NCBI GenBank assembly: GCA_036501535.1
Contig: DASYAE010000193.1
Span: 1-44,663, forward strand
Direction: 5' to 3'
DNA length: 44,663 bases
Source: DASYAE01 sp036501535
GTDB lineage: Bacteria > Actinomycetota > Actinomycetes > Streptomycetales > Catenulisporaceae
The notes under the pieces were generated by a model, which was not told the DNA's origin, did not search any database, and saw only the letters and a list, made by a program, of their open reading frames with translations. Every line of letters begins with the position of its first letter. Within the stretch, counting starts at the first letter, position 1. The position numbers were made by a program, and so were the translations under genes. Positions 8,719-16,739 of the stretch are shown one piece after another.

Positions 8719-10458
8719 TTGTTCCCGTCTCCCCACTCCCAGCTGTCCGAAGACGTGCCGTTCGGGCCGGAGGACGCGCCCTGGCAGAAGGCGTTCAGCA
8801 GGCTCGGCGTCCTGGACGGCGTCCCGCGCGTATCTCCGCCCAGCGGCGACCCGCGCGAGGCCTACCCGGAGGTGCCCGAAGTCCCGTACGGCAAGGTCCA
8901 GCTCCCGCCGTGCGGCCTGGACCCGGAGCAGTACGCCGAGGCCGAGGGGCTGTTCCACCGATACGTGGACCGGCAGGCCGGCAACGCGCTCGGATATCAG
9001 CTCACCGGCAATCTCGACTACGGCCGGCTGGCCCGGTACCTCGACCGGCACCTGAACAACGTCGGCGACCCCTACCAGTCGGGTGCTTATACGCCGAACT
9101 CCAAGGTCCTGGAGCGGGCGGTGCTCGACTACTACGCCTCGCTGTGGAACGCCAAGTGGCCGCACCGCGACGACGACCCCGACTCGTACTGGGGCTACCT
9201 GCTGACCATGGGCTCGAGCGAGGGCAACCTGTACGGGCTCTGGAACGCCCGCGACTGCCTGTCCGGCCGGCTGCTGCAGCGCCAGCAGCGGGCCGGACAG
9301 GGCGGCGACGGCGAGATCGTGTACACCCGGGCGGCCCGGCGCGACGGTCAGAGCCCGAACGCCTTCCACCCGGTCGCGTTCTTCTCCCAGGACACGCACT
9401 ACTCGCTCACCAAAGCGGTGCGGGTGCTGGGCATCGACACCTTCCACGAGGTGGGCCGGGACCGTTATCCGGACGAGAACCCGCTGGCGCCGGGCACGCC
9501 CTGGCCGAGGGAGGTCCCCTCGGTCGGCGGCGCGGCCGGCACCGGCGCGATCGACCCGGAGAAGCTGGCGGTCCTGGTGCGCTTCTTCGCCAGCCGCGGC
9601 TACCCGATCCTGGTCAGCCTCAACTACGGCTCCACGTTCAAGGGCGCGTACGACGACGTGCAGACGGTCGCGGAGACCGTACACGCCATCTGCACCGAGT
9701 ACGGGCTCGATGAACGGCGGGTCTACCACAACGGGCCCGGCGACGACGGGTACGACGTGCGTCCCGGCTACTGGGTCCACGTGGACAGCGCGCTGGGCGC
9801 CGGGTACGTCCCCTACCTGGAGATGGCCCGGGACGCGGGGATCGTCGACGAGGTGCCGCCGACCTTCGACTTCCGGCTGCCGCAGGTGCACTCGCTCACC
9901 TTCAGCGCGCACAAGTGGATGGGCGCGCCGTGGCCGTGCGGGGTGTTCATGACGCGCACCGGCCTGCAGATGATCCCGCCGCGGGCGTCGGAGTACATCG
10001 GCGCCTCGGACACCACGTTCGCGGGCTCGCGCAACGGCTTCACCGCCGTGGTGCTCTGGGACTACCTGGCCCGGCACTCGTACGACGACCAGATCCGGAT
10101 GGCGGCGATCTGCCATCGCACCGCCGGCTACGCGCACGACCGGCTGCTCGCGCTCCAGGAGCGGCTGGGCCTGGACCTGTGGGTGGATCGCAGCCCACTG
10201 GCACTGACCGTGCGGTTCCGCCGCCCCCGCGCGGACATCGTGCGCAAGTACTCGCTGTCCTTCGAGACCGTGCACGTCGACGGCGAGGTCCGCCCGTACG
10301 TCCACCTGTACGCGATGAAGCACGTCACGTGCGAGCTGATCGACGAGCTCGTACGCGACCTGCGCCAGCCAGGGGCCTTCGACGACATCCCCCCGTCGCC
10401 GATCCCCGCGGCAGCCGGCGGCGCACGCCGGTCGCCCGCTCCGCCGGAGCGGCACTGA
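8719..10458 (+). CDS. vlmD: PLP-dependent amino-acid decarboxylase, VlmD-like
   Basis: A group II PLP decarboxylase of about 579 residues. The PLP lysine lies in FSAHKWMGAPWPCG (about residue 399), the phosphate-binding region in TMGSSEGNLYGLWNARD, and NYGSTFKGAYDDV is another conserved block. Histidine and valine decarboxylases share this arrangement. In valanimycin biosynthesis VlmD decarboxylates valine to isobutylamine, and this gene occupies the matching place in the operon. The start is uncertain: GAAGG lies seven bases before TTG 8719, but GTG 8701, which overlaps the permease stop as GTGA, is an alternative adding six residues. The actual amino-acid substrate is not shown; valine is inferred from precedent and from the acetolactate synthase nearby. 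Confidence 0.85.
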   Translation: MFPSPHSQLSEDVPFGPEDAPWQKAFSRLGVLDGVPRVSPPSGDPREAYPEVPEVPYGKVQLPPCGLDPEQYAEAEGLFHRYVDRQAGNALGYQLTGNLDYGRLARYLDRHLNNVGDPYQSGAYTPNSKVLERAVLDYYASLWNAKWPHRDDDPDSYWGYLLTMGSSEGNLYGLWNARDCLSGRLLQRQQRAGQGGDGEIVYTRAARRDGQSPNAFHPVAFFSQDTHYSLTKAVRVLGIDTFHEVGRDRYPDENPLAPGTPWPREVPSVGGAAGTGAIDPEKLAVLVRFFASRGYPILVSLNYGSTFKGAYDDVQTVAETVHAICTEYGLDERRVYHNGPGDDGYDVRPGYWVHVDSALGAGYVPYLEMARDAGIVDEVPPTFDFRLPQVHSLTFSAHKWMGAPWPCGVFMTRTGLQMIPPRASEYIGASDTTFAGSRNGFTAVVLWDYLARHSYDDQIRMAAICHRTAGYAHDRLLALQERLGLDLWVDRSPLALTVRFRRPRADIVRKYSLSFETVHVDGEVRPYVHLYAMKHVTCELIDELVRDLRQPGAFDDIPPSPIPAAAGGARRSPAPPERH

Positions 10459-10512
10459 CGACCGCGCCGACGTCAACCCCCTCATGCGGCAGCGTGCTGC
10501 CGCAGCGTTCCG

Positions 10513-10560
10513 CCGTGCTGTGCGGGGTGCCGGACCACCGGACCGCCCCGCACAGCACGG
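10513..10560 (+). terminator. Strong hairpin after the decarboxylase gene
   Basis: A perfect 15-bp stem (CCGTGCTGTGCGGGG and complement) encloses an 18-nt loop with inner CCGG repeats; GCTTCTTCG follows. A smaller hairpin (GCGGCAGC...GCTGCCGC) precedes it around 10485-10502. This probably ends the VlmO-to-VlmD operon, although the NTF2-like gene could be reached by read-through. Confidence 0.7.
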
Positions 10561-10672
10561 GCTTCTTCGTCCCCCGGCACGGACGGGACCCTGCGCGCGC
10601 GCCGCGCCCGCAGGGCCGTGCGGGGGGCGGACCCACTCGACCCCACCCGAGAGAAGAAGGCAGGCACCCACG

Positions 10673-11095
10673 ATGTACGACCTCGAAGAGCTGGTCCGGC
10701 GATACCTCGCGCTGTGGCAGCTGCCCGACCCGAAGGTGCGCGGCACGGCCGTCGCAGAGCTGTTCACGGAGGACGTCGAGTACTACACCGAGGAGGGGGC
10801 GGCGCACGGGAGGCAGGAGATGACGGCCTGCGTCGCCGACTCCTACCGGATGTGGGTGGAGCCGGGAAAGTACGTCCTGCGGTCGGCCGCGAACGCCGAC
10901 GGCCACAACGGGGCGGTGCGCTTCAACTGGGAGGTGGTCGCGGTCGAGTGCGGGGACGTCGCCGGGGTCGGCTTCGAGTTCCTGATGCTCGCCGAGGACG
11001 GGCGCATCCGGCTCGACTACCGCTTCACCGAGTCGCCGGCGCCGCTTCCTGACGCCGCGAGCGGGTCCCTCTCACACAGCGGCGGTGGCCAGTAG
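10673..11095 (+). CDS. NTF2/SnoaL-like cone-barrel protein
   Basis: A 140-residue protein of the SnoaL/NTF2-like fold: an N-terminal helix pair (LEELVRRYLALW), then AELFTEDVEYYTEEGAAHGRQEM, and a C-terminal curved sheet ending in DYRF. Members act as isomerases, cyclases or dehydratases, or simply bind small molecules. It starts at ATG 10673 with GAGAAGAAGG upstream and a Gly/Ser-rich tail. Its 3' end overlaps the convergent SARP gene by 24 bp. Its position after the azoxy operon suggests a pathway role, but no function can be assigned; I cannot tell whether it matches one of the uncharacterised valanimycin genes. Confidence 0.75.
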   Translation: MYDLEELVRRYLALWQLPDPKVRGTAVAELFTEDVEYYTEEGAAHGRQEMTACVADSYRMWVEPGKYVLRSAANADGHNGAVRFNWEVVAVECGDVAGVGFEFLMLAEDGRIRLDYRFTESPAPLPDAASGSLSHSGGGQ

Positions 11096-11860
11096 TCCGT
11101 CGAGCGCGGGGGCGTGGTTCAGCACCGCCTGGTGCACCTTGCGCAGCCTGATCGAGGGGGACTGCGCGTGTGAGGCGAGGCAGCGCACAGTGCGCTGATA
11201 AGCCTGCAGGGCCTCGACCTGGCGGCCGCAGCGGTAGAGCGCGACCATCAGCCGCTCGGTGAACCGCTCCAGATACGGGGAGTACTCCTCCACCTCGGCC
11301 CGCAGCTCGGCCAGGATCCTGGGATGGTGCCCGCAGCGCAGCTCCGCGTCGAACAGCAGCGCCTGCGCCTCCTGCCGGGCCTCCTCGTAGGCCCGCGCGC
11401 CGCCCTCGCAGATGGGCCCGCCGACCAGGCCGCCGAAGGCGGGCCCGCGCCAGACCGCCAGCTGCCCGCGCAGCCGCTCGACCAGCTGCGCGGGCGGCAT
11501 CTGTGCGGCGCTGCGGCGCAGCTCCTCGACGGTGGCCACGAAGCGGGCTGCGTCGACCTGCTCGTCCTCCACCATCAGCCGGTAGCCGGAGCGGACCGCC
11601 TGGAGCCGCGGCAGCGGCACGGCCGGCTCGGCCCGCTTGAGCTGCCGTCGCAGCCGGCTGACATGGGCGTGCAGGGCGTTCTCCGAGCTGCCGGCCCAGC
11701 ACGCGCCCCACAGCTCGGTGCGCAGCTCGTCCGCGGAGACCGTCCGGTCGGCGCTCACCAGGAGCGAGACCAGCAATCCCTTCTGAATGGCGCCCTCGAC
11801 TGGATAATCGACCCCCGCGCTGGACATTTCCACGGGGCCGAGCAACCGGAATTCGAGCAT
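11072..11860 (-). CDS. SARP-family transcriptional activator (262 aa)
   Basis: A compact Streptomyces antibiotic regulatory protein. Residues 1-95 form the winged-helix DNA-binding domain (FRLLGPVEM, TVSADELRTELWG, NALHAHVSRLRRQLK, SGYRLMV). Residues 96-255 form the bacterial transcriptional activation domain with the conserved RLMVALYRCGRQVEALQAYQ helix. SARPs bind 11-bp-spaced direct repeats upstream of pathway operons, and such repeats occur at four pathway promoters in this window. It is transcribed away from the acetolactate synthase region, with a perfect palindrome about 90 bp upstream. It is comparable to VlmI, the SARP of the valanimycin cluster. Which of the two small SARPs recognises the boxes cannot be decided here. 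Confidence 0.9.
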   Translation of the reverse strand: MLEFRLLGPVEMSSAGVDYPVEGAIQKGLLVSLLVSADRTVSADELRTELWGACWAGSSENALHAHVSRLRRQLKRAEPAVPLPRLQAVRSGYRLMVEDEQVDAARFVATVEELRRSAAQMPPAQLVERLRGQLAVWRGPAFGGLVGGPICEGGARAYEEARQEAQALLFDAELRCGHHPRILAELRAEVEEYSPYLERFTERLMVALYRCGRQVEALQAYQRTVRCLASHAQSPSIRLRKVHQAVLNHAPALDGLLATAAV

Positions 11861-11945
11861 GGCGAAGTCACCTTTCCGTACATGGCCAGAGCGTGGTCAT
11901 GCGCAGCCGACGGCTGACGCGTCCGGGAAATCCGTCACCCGGTCT

Positions 11946-11964
11946 CGATTCCGGTCCGGAATCG
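11946..11964. promoter_or_regulatory. Perfect palindrome upstream of the SARP gene
   Basis: CGATTCCGG and its complement flank one central base. The site lies 86 bp upstream of the SARP start in the 300-bp gap (11861-12160) between that gene and acetolactate synthase, which otherwise shows no gene. It may be the operator of an unlinked repressor. Confidence 0.5.
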
Positions 11965-12160
11965 CCGGTGCGGTTGTCGGTTCCATTCCACCCACGCTCG
12001 GCCCGGATGTCTATTACTTCGGAGGTAACACAGCGGTCGGATACGGCCCCGGCACGGTCGGCTACCACTACGCGCGCCGTGCGCCCGCCGGCGTGACGGC
12101 CGCCCGCGCCGGGCTCGGGAGCGCCGGTCGCGGGCGGGTGTCGTGCCGCGGAGTCGAGGG

Positions 12161-13984
12161 TCAGCCGTCCCCGTCCCCGTCGTCGAACCGGGGCCGCACG
12201 CCGCGCGCGGCCATGATGTCGTCGTTGGAGGTGCCGGCCGGGACCATCGGCCAGACCATGGCGTCCTGGTGCACCACGAACTCGACCACCACCGGGACGT
12301 CGTCGAGCGACATCGCCTTCTCGATCGTCGCGTCCACCTGGTCCGGGCTCTCGCAGCGCAGCCCGACGCAGCCCATCGCCTCGGCCAGCAGGACGAAGTC
12401 GGGCAGCCGCCGCGCCCCCGAACCGGTCGAGCCGAGGTCGGTGTTCGAGTAGCGCTCGCCGTAGAACAGGGTCTGCCACTGCCGGACCATGCCCAGCGAG
12501 CCGTTGTTGATGATCGCGACCTTGATCGGGATGTCGTTGACGGCGCAGGTGACCAGCTCCTGGCCGGTCATCTGGAAGCAGCCGTCGCCGTCGATCGCCC
12601 ACACGGTCGCGTCCGGCCGGCCGACCTTCGCGCCCATCGCGGCCGGCACCGCGTAGCCCATCGTGCCGGCGCCGCCGGAGCTGAGCCAGCCGACCGGCTC
12701 GTCCAGGGTGAGGAACTGGCTGGCCCACATCTGGTGCTGGCCGACCCCGGCGGCGTAGACGGTGCCGGGGCCGCTGAGCTCTCCGATGCGCTCGACGACG
12801 TACTGCGGGCTGAGCAGCCCGTCCGGCGCCGGCTCGTAGCCGAGCGGATAGGTCGTGCGCCACCGCTCCAGCTGCCCCCACCAGGCGCGGTAGTCGCAGG
12901 CCGACGTGGCGCGCCCGGAGTCGTCCAGGTGCGCCTTCACGGCGGTGAACAGGTCGGCCAGGACCTCGCGGGCGTCGCCGACGATGGGGACGTCGGCCGC
13001 GCGGTTCTTGCCGATCTCGGCCGGATCGATGTCGGCGTGCACGATCGCGGCGCGCGGGGCGAAGGTGTCCAGGTGGCCGGTGACCCGGTCGTCGAACCGG
13101 GCCCCGACCGCCACGATCAGATCGGCCTTCTGCAGCGCCGCCACCGCGGCGACGGTGCCGTGCATGCCGGGCATGCCCAGGTGCAGCGGATGGCTGTCCG
13201 GGAAGACCCCGAGCGCCATCAGCGTGGTGGTGACCGGGATCCCGGCGAGCTCGGCCAGCGCCCGCAGCTCGGCCCAGGCCCGCGCCTTGCCCACGCCGCC
13301 GCCGACGTAGAGCACCGGCCGCCGGGCGTCGGCCAGCAGCCGGGCCGCGTCGCGGATCTGGCGGGCGTTCGGCCGGGGCGGCGGGCGGTAGCCGGGCAGC
13401 TGCGGGTCGACCGGCCAGCGGAACACGGCCGGCTTCTGCAGCGCGTCCTTCGCGATGTCCACCAGCACCGGGCCGGGCCGGCCGGTCGAGGCCAGGTGGA
13501 AGGCCTCGGCGACGGTGCGGGCGATCTCGGCGGGGTCGGTCACCTGGAAGCTGTGCTTGGTGATCGGCGCCGTGATGCCGCAGATGTCGGCTTCCTGGAA
13601 AGCGTCGGTGCCGATCAGGGCGCTGGGAACCTGGCCGGTGATGGCCACGATCGGCACCGAGTCCATGTGCGCGTCGGCGATCGGCGTGACCAGGTTGGTG
13701 GCGCCCGGCCCCGAGGTCGCCATGCACACTCCGACCCGGCCGGTCGCCTGCGCGTAGCCGGTCGCGGCGTGGCCGGCGCCCTGCTCGTGCCGCACCAGGA
13801 TGTGCCGGATCCGGGTGGAGTCCATCAGCCGGTCGTAGGCCGGCAGGATCGCCCCGCCGGGAATCCCGAAGACCGTGTCGACGCCGAGTGCCTCCAGGGT
13901 TCTGACAAGGCACTCGGCGCCGGTCACGGTCTGCCCGGCGGACGGGCCGCGGGTCGGCGCCGGCCGGCGTCGGCCGCCGCTCAT
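12161..13984 (-). CDS. ilvB: Acetolactate synthase catalytic subunit
   Basis: A 607-residue thiamine-diphosphate enzyme. The N-terminal domain has VFGIPGGAILPAYD and the catalytic glutamate in RHEQGAGHAATGYA. The middle domain has GARFDDRVTG, and the C-terminal ThDP/Mg motif runs from GDGCFQMT to IINN. All point to the large subunit of acetolactate synthase, which condenses two pyruvates to 2-acetolactate on the route to valine and leucine. No IlvN regulatory subunit lies alongside, so the enzyme may escape valine feedback. It is the last gene of a VlmA/53-aa ORF/IlvB operon and its ATG overlaps the stop of the small ORF. A role in supplying valine for the amine half is the simplest reading. 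Another ThDP ligation on a pathway intermediate is possible. Confidence 0.92.
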   Translation of the reverse strand: MSGGRRRPAPTRGPSAGQTVTGAECLVRTLEALGVDTVFGIPGGAILPAYDRLMDSTRIRHILVRHEQGAGHAATGYAQATGRVGVCMATSGPGATNLVTPIADAHMDSVPIVAITGQVPSALIGTDAFQEADICGITAPITKHSFQVTDPAEIARTVAEAFHLASTGRPGPVLVDIAKDALQKPAVFRWPVDPQLPGYRPPPRPNARQIRDAARLLADARRPVLYVGGGVGKARAWAELRALAELAGIPVTTTLMALGVFPDSHPLHLGMPGMHGTVAAVAALQKADLIVAVGARFDDRVTGHLDTFAPRAAIVHADIDPAEIGKNRAADVPIVGDAREVLADLFTAVKAHLDDSGRATSACDYRAWWGQLERWRTTYPLGYEPAPDGLLSPQYVVERIGELSGPGTVYAAGVGQHQMWASQFLTLDEPVGWLSSGGAGTMGYAVPAAMGAKVGRPDATVWAIDGDGCFQMTGQELVTCAVNDIPIKVAIINNGSLGMVRQWQTLFYGERYSNTDLGSTGSGARRLPDFVLLAEAMGCVGLRCESPDQVDATIEKAMSLDDVPVVVEFVVHQDAMVWPMVPAGTSNDDIMAARGVRPRFDDGDGDG

Positions 13985-14142
13985 CGCTCGGCTTTGGTCA
14001 GGATGTCGTCCAGCGCGGCCAGCGTCCGGTCGACCTCGGCGGCCGTGGCGGCGCTGTCGGGGTCCCCGCACAGCTGGACGAACAGCGCGACGAGGCGCTG
14101 CTGGAGCTGCACCGTGTTCTCGGGCAGGGGGAAGTCAGGCAT
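13981..14142 (-). CDS. Small ORF of 53 residues coupled to acetolactate synthase
   Basis: A short reading frame starting MPDFPLPENTVQ and ending DDILTKAER sits between the VlmA-like and acetolactate synthase genes. Its stop overlaps the IlvB start as ATGA. It is predicted to be almost entirely helical (QLQQRLVALFVQLCGD, then AAEVDRTLAALDDILTKAE). It has no ACT domain, so it is not a shortened IlvN. The tight coupling, codon bias and lack of an alternative use for the 78-bp gap support it being translated. Function unknown: perhaps a small partner of IlvB or VlmA, or a translational coupling leader. Confidence 0.6.
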   Translation of the reverse strand: MPDFPLPENTVQLQQRLVALFVQLCGDPDSAATAAEVDRTLAALDDILTKAER

Positions 14143-14220
14143 GTGGTTTCACTCAACTTCTTCGGCTCATGGAGGACGGGCGGGCCGCGGCGCGGTCGCC
14201 GGATATCACAGGTCTCTGAC

Positions 14221-15234
14221 TCACATCGCGTTCGCGGCGCGCCAGATGTTGACGAAGCCGTCCACCGTGGCCTTGCCGGGGAAGCCGGCGTACTCGGTGG
14301 TGACGAGCGTGGGGTTCCACTTCTGCTTGTAAGCGAGCTGCGTCCCGGCCGGGTAGACGATCTGGTCGTCCCAGAAGTGCCGCATCAGCCACTTGAAGGC
14401 CGGGCTGTGCCCGGGCACCTCGCGCTCGTCGGTCATGGTGGTGAACGGGGTGAAGCCGAAGTGCAGCCACGGCACGCCCTCGCTCCGGAAGACGTCGATG
14501 GCGTGCTTGTTGATCGCCTCCATGATGCCGGCGGGGCTGTCCGGGCGCCGCCGGCTCAGGTCGTGCATCCAGCCCGGGTAGCTGCCGTACACGGGGGAGA
14601 AGGACAGGTAGCCGTACATCTCCCCGTCGATGACGCCGATGAACAGGCGGCGGTGCTTCTGCACGTCGCCGCCGGTCTGGCCGACGAGGTACTCCAGCGG
14701 GCGCGCGTTGTCGCCCTTGAGCGGCAGCCAGCGGCGGTTGACGTCGGCGACCCCCTCGGCGCACGCGTCGTAGTCCGCTTCCAGGATGGTCATCCCGCTG
14801 CGCAGGGCGCGGGAGATCTTGTTGCGCAGCTGCATGTAGCGGGTGCCGGCCATGGTGTGCGTCGCCAGGTCGACCGCGTAGGAGGCGCCGACCTGGTTGA
14901 CCGTGTAGCCCTCGCGCGCATAGATATCCGCGTCGTGCTTCTGCAGCTGGATTGCGGCCACCGTGCGGTCGCCGCGCTCGGCGAACTCGGTGAACGCGCG
15001 CACCAGGTCCAGATAAGACTCCTGCGGGGCGAACGGGCCGCCGAACTGTACGAGGTACCGGCCCGCCGGCCGGTACACGACGACGCCGGGGCGGTCGGGC
15101 AGCGCGAAGTACGAGTTTCCCTGGTTGACCGCCAGGAATGAGCTGGGATTCTCAGACTCGGTGTACGTCTGAATGGCGTTCAGGACGTAGTCGGCTGACA
15201 CGTCCGGCGTTCTCAGGTCCAGGCCGGATTGCAT
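14221..15234 (-). CDS. vlmA: Seryl-tRNA-dependent acyltransferase, VlmA-like
   Basis: A 337-residue protein of the DUF2156/GNAT-like group, related to the aminoacyl-tRNA-using domain of phosphatidylglycerol lysyltransferases. Recognisable parts are the double GNAT-type fold with RNKISRALRSGM near the middle and GDNARPLEYLVGQ, YGYLSFSPVYG and WLHFGFTPF in the C-terminal half. VlmA transfers the seryl group from seryl-tRNA to isobutylhydroxylamine, giving the O-seryl ester that is later rearranged to the N-N bond. The start at 15234 has GGAGG about seven bases upstream; a longer frame to 15345 has no ribosome site. It is divergent from the VlmH-like gene and followed by the 53-aa ORF and IlvB. 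The match to VlmA rests on family and on the presence of all partner genes. Confidence 0.8.
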   Translation of the reverse strand: MQSGLDLRTPDVSADYVLNAIQTYTESENPSSFLAVNQGNSYFALPDRPGVVVYRPAGRYLVQFGGPFAPQESYLDLVRAFTEFAERGDRTVAAIQLQKHDADIYAREGYTVNQVGASYAVDLATHTMAGTRYMQLRNKISRALRSGMTILEADYDACAEGVADVNRRWLPLKGDNARPLEYLVGQTGGDVQKHRRLFIGVIDGEMYGYLSFSPVYGSYPGWMHDLSRRRPDSPAGIMEAINKHAIDVFRSEGVPWLHFGFTPFTTMTDEREVPGHSPAFKWLMRHFWDDQIVYPAGTQLAYKQKWNPTLVTTEYAGFPGKATVDGFVNIWRAANAM

Positions 15235-15302
15235 AGCGGGCCCTCCACTTCTCGGTTCGCCGACCGGTTTCCGGGATTTCCCGCCCGGGTATTCTCCTTC
15301 GT

Positions 15303-15314
15303 CGAAAGATTTCG
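15303..15314. promoter_or_regulatory. CGAAAGATTTCG dyad in the VlmA promoter region
   Basis: The near-palindrome CGAAAGATTTCG, followed by GCCGG, lies about 70 bp upstream of the VlmA start. A second copy, CGAAAGATTTCC followed by GCCGG, lies at 16840-16851 upstream of the second SARP gene. The shared sequence suggests a common regulator, possibly the XRE protein. Confidence 0.4.
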
Positions 15315-15388
15315 GCCGGCGGGCGTGGGTACCATACTGCGGCATGCCAGAATCCCACGCAATGCTTCGCAGTGCGCTGCATGGGTTG

Positions 15389-15417
15389 CCGTCAGGACCG
15401 TGTCACCGGCATGTCAG
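15389..15417 (+). promoter_or_regulatory. Upstream SARP-like repeat array in the VlmA-VlmH intergenic region
   Basis: CCGTCAG (15389), GTGTCAC (15400) and ATGTCAG (15411) are spaced 11 bp apart and match the heptamer pattern of the other boxes less perfectly. The array lies midway between the divergent VlmA and VlmH genes and could serve either. The stretch CGGCATGTCAGAATCC here is also repeated with one mismatch at 15340-15355. Confidence 0.5.
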
Positions 15418-15446
15418 AATCCGAGCCGGAAAAAGCAGTTTTCAAT

Positions 15447-15475
15447 GCGTCAGAGGGATGTCAGCGGCGGATCAG
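15447..15475 (+). promoter_or_regulatory. SARP box upstream of VlmH
   Basis: GCGTCAG (15447), ATGTCAG (15458) and GGATCAG (15469) are direct repeats with 4-nt spacers. The first and third heptamers are identical to those before the VlmO operon. No convincing -10 stands at the expected 8 bp; TACGAT further downstream is a candidate. The 333-bp intergenic region holds no gene. Confidence 0.75.
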
Positions 15476-15567
15476 GGTTCTCGGTGCAGGCTTTCTACGA
15501 TACCTGGAGAGCGTGGAAATCGGGTATCGCCGAAATCTGTTCCGGTGGAATCGGAGGAACATCCGCC

Positions 15568-16704
15568 ATGCGTTCTCTCGACACTGCGCGCAACACCTGC
15601 GAGCGCCTGCACCCGGGGCTGCTCAAGACCCTGGACGAGATCCCGCTGCTCGAACGGGAGGCTCCGGGCAGCCCGGTGCTCGACGTGTTCCGCGCGCACG
15701 GGGGCGCCGGCCTGCTGGTCCCGGCCGGCTACGGCGGCCTCGGCGCCGACCCGCTGGACGCGGTGCGGGTGACCCGGGCCCTCGGCGCGTCCTCGCCGTC
15801 CCTGGCCGCCGCGGCGACCATGCACAACTTCACTGCGGCCATGCTCTTCGCCCTGGCCGACCGGGTGGTGCCGCCGACCGAGTCGCAGCGCGACCTGCTG
15901 GCCCGGGTCGCGCCCGAGGGCATCCTGATGGCGTCCGGCTGGGCGGAGGGCCGCACCCAGCAGGACATCCTGAACCCGGCGGTGGCCGCCACCGAGGTCG
16001 AGGGCGGCTTCCTGCTCAACGGCGCGAAGAAGCCGTGCAGCCTCTCGCGCTCGATGGACCTGCTGACCGCCAGCGTCTCGCTGGTGCGCGAGGACGGCAT
16101 ACCGGGGCTGGCGGTGCTGCTGATCCCGGCCCGCTCGCCGGGCATCTCGGTGCATCCGTTCTGGGACAGCCCGATCCTGGGCGCCGCGCAGAGCGACGAG
16201 GTGCGCCTGACCGACGTGTTCGTGCCCGACTCCCTGGTGATCCGGGGCACGCCGGACGACCCGGGCCGGCTCGACGACCTGCAGCAGGCGACGTTCGTCT
16301 GGTTCGAGCTGCTGATCACCTCGGCCTACGTCGGCGCCGCCAGCGCCCTCGCGGAGCTGGTGCTCGACCGCGGGCGCGGCTCGCTGACCGACCGGGCCGC
16401 GATGGCGATCGAGGTGGAGGCCGCGGTGGCGCTGGCCGAGGGCGCCGCGCTCGCCCTGCGCGACGGCCTGGAGGGCGAGGACTCGGTGGCGGCGGCGCTG
16501 ACCGCCCGCTTCGCCATCCAGAAGCTGCTGATCGACGCCGCGGGCCAGGCGGTGGAGCTGCTCGGCGGCATCGCCTTCATCAAGTCCGCGGAGATCGCGT
16601 ATCTGTCCTCTGCGCTGCACGCCCTGGCCTTCCACCCGCCCGGCCGCGGCAGCTCCTCGCCGCACCTGGTCGAGTACTACCGGGGCGGCCCGTTGCAGAT
16701 CTGA
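15568..16704 (+). CDS. vlmH: Flavin-dependent amine N-hydroxylase, VlmH-like (acyl-CoA dehydrogenase fold)
   Basis: A 378-residue protein of the acyl-CoA dehydrogenase superfamily: helical N-domain (FRAHGGAGLLVPAGYGGLGADP), beta middle domain (GFLLNGAKKPCSLSRSMDLL, VRLTDVFVPDSLV) and C-terminal helical bundle (QAVELLGGIAFIKSAEIAYL). The dehydrogenase glutamate region is not typical, as in the monooxygenase branch. VlmH, the isobutylamine N-hydroxylase of the valanimycin pathway, belongs to this branch and uses reduced flavin from VlmR. The start at 15568 has CGGAGGA eight bases upstream. It is a single-gene unit with its own SARP box and a hairpin after the stop. A true acyl-CoA dehydrogenase is the alternative, but the VlmR, A, O, B, J, K and L set argues against it. 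Confidence 0.83.
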   Translation: MRSLDTARNTCERLHPGLLKTLDEIPLLEREAPGSPVLDVFRAHGGAGLLVPAGYGGLGADPLDAVRVTRALGASSPSLAAAATMHNFTAAMLFALADRVVPPTESQRDLLARVAPEGILMASGWAEGRTQQDILNPAVAATEVEGGFLLNGAKKPCSLSRSMDLLTASVSLVREDGIPGLAVLLIPARSPGISVHPFWDSPILGAAQSDEVRLTDVFVPDSLVIRGTPDDPGRLDDLQQATFVWFELLITSAYVGAASALAELVLDRGRGSLTDRAAMAIEVEAAVALAEGAALALRDGLEGEDSVAAALTARFAIQKLLIDAAGQAVELLGGIAFIKSAEIAYLSSALHALAFHPPGRGSSSPHLVEYYRGGPLQI

Positions 16705-16717
16705 GCGGATCGCGTGC

Positions 16718-16739
16718 CGCGCGCCCCGCCCGGCGCGCG
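16718..16739 (+). terminator. GC-rich hairpin after VlmH
   Basis: An 8-bp stem CGCGCGCC/GGCGCGCG with a CCGCCC loop starts 14 nt after the VlmH stop. It is a probable U-less terminator that keeps VlmH monocistronic. Confidence 0.6.

Noticed and set aside
15568..16704. A fatty-acid acyl-CoA dehydrogenase
   Set aside because: The fold is shared, but the presence of the complete set of azoxy partners including a flavin reductase makes the VlmH-type N-hydroxylase more likely.
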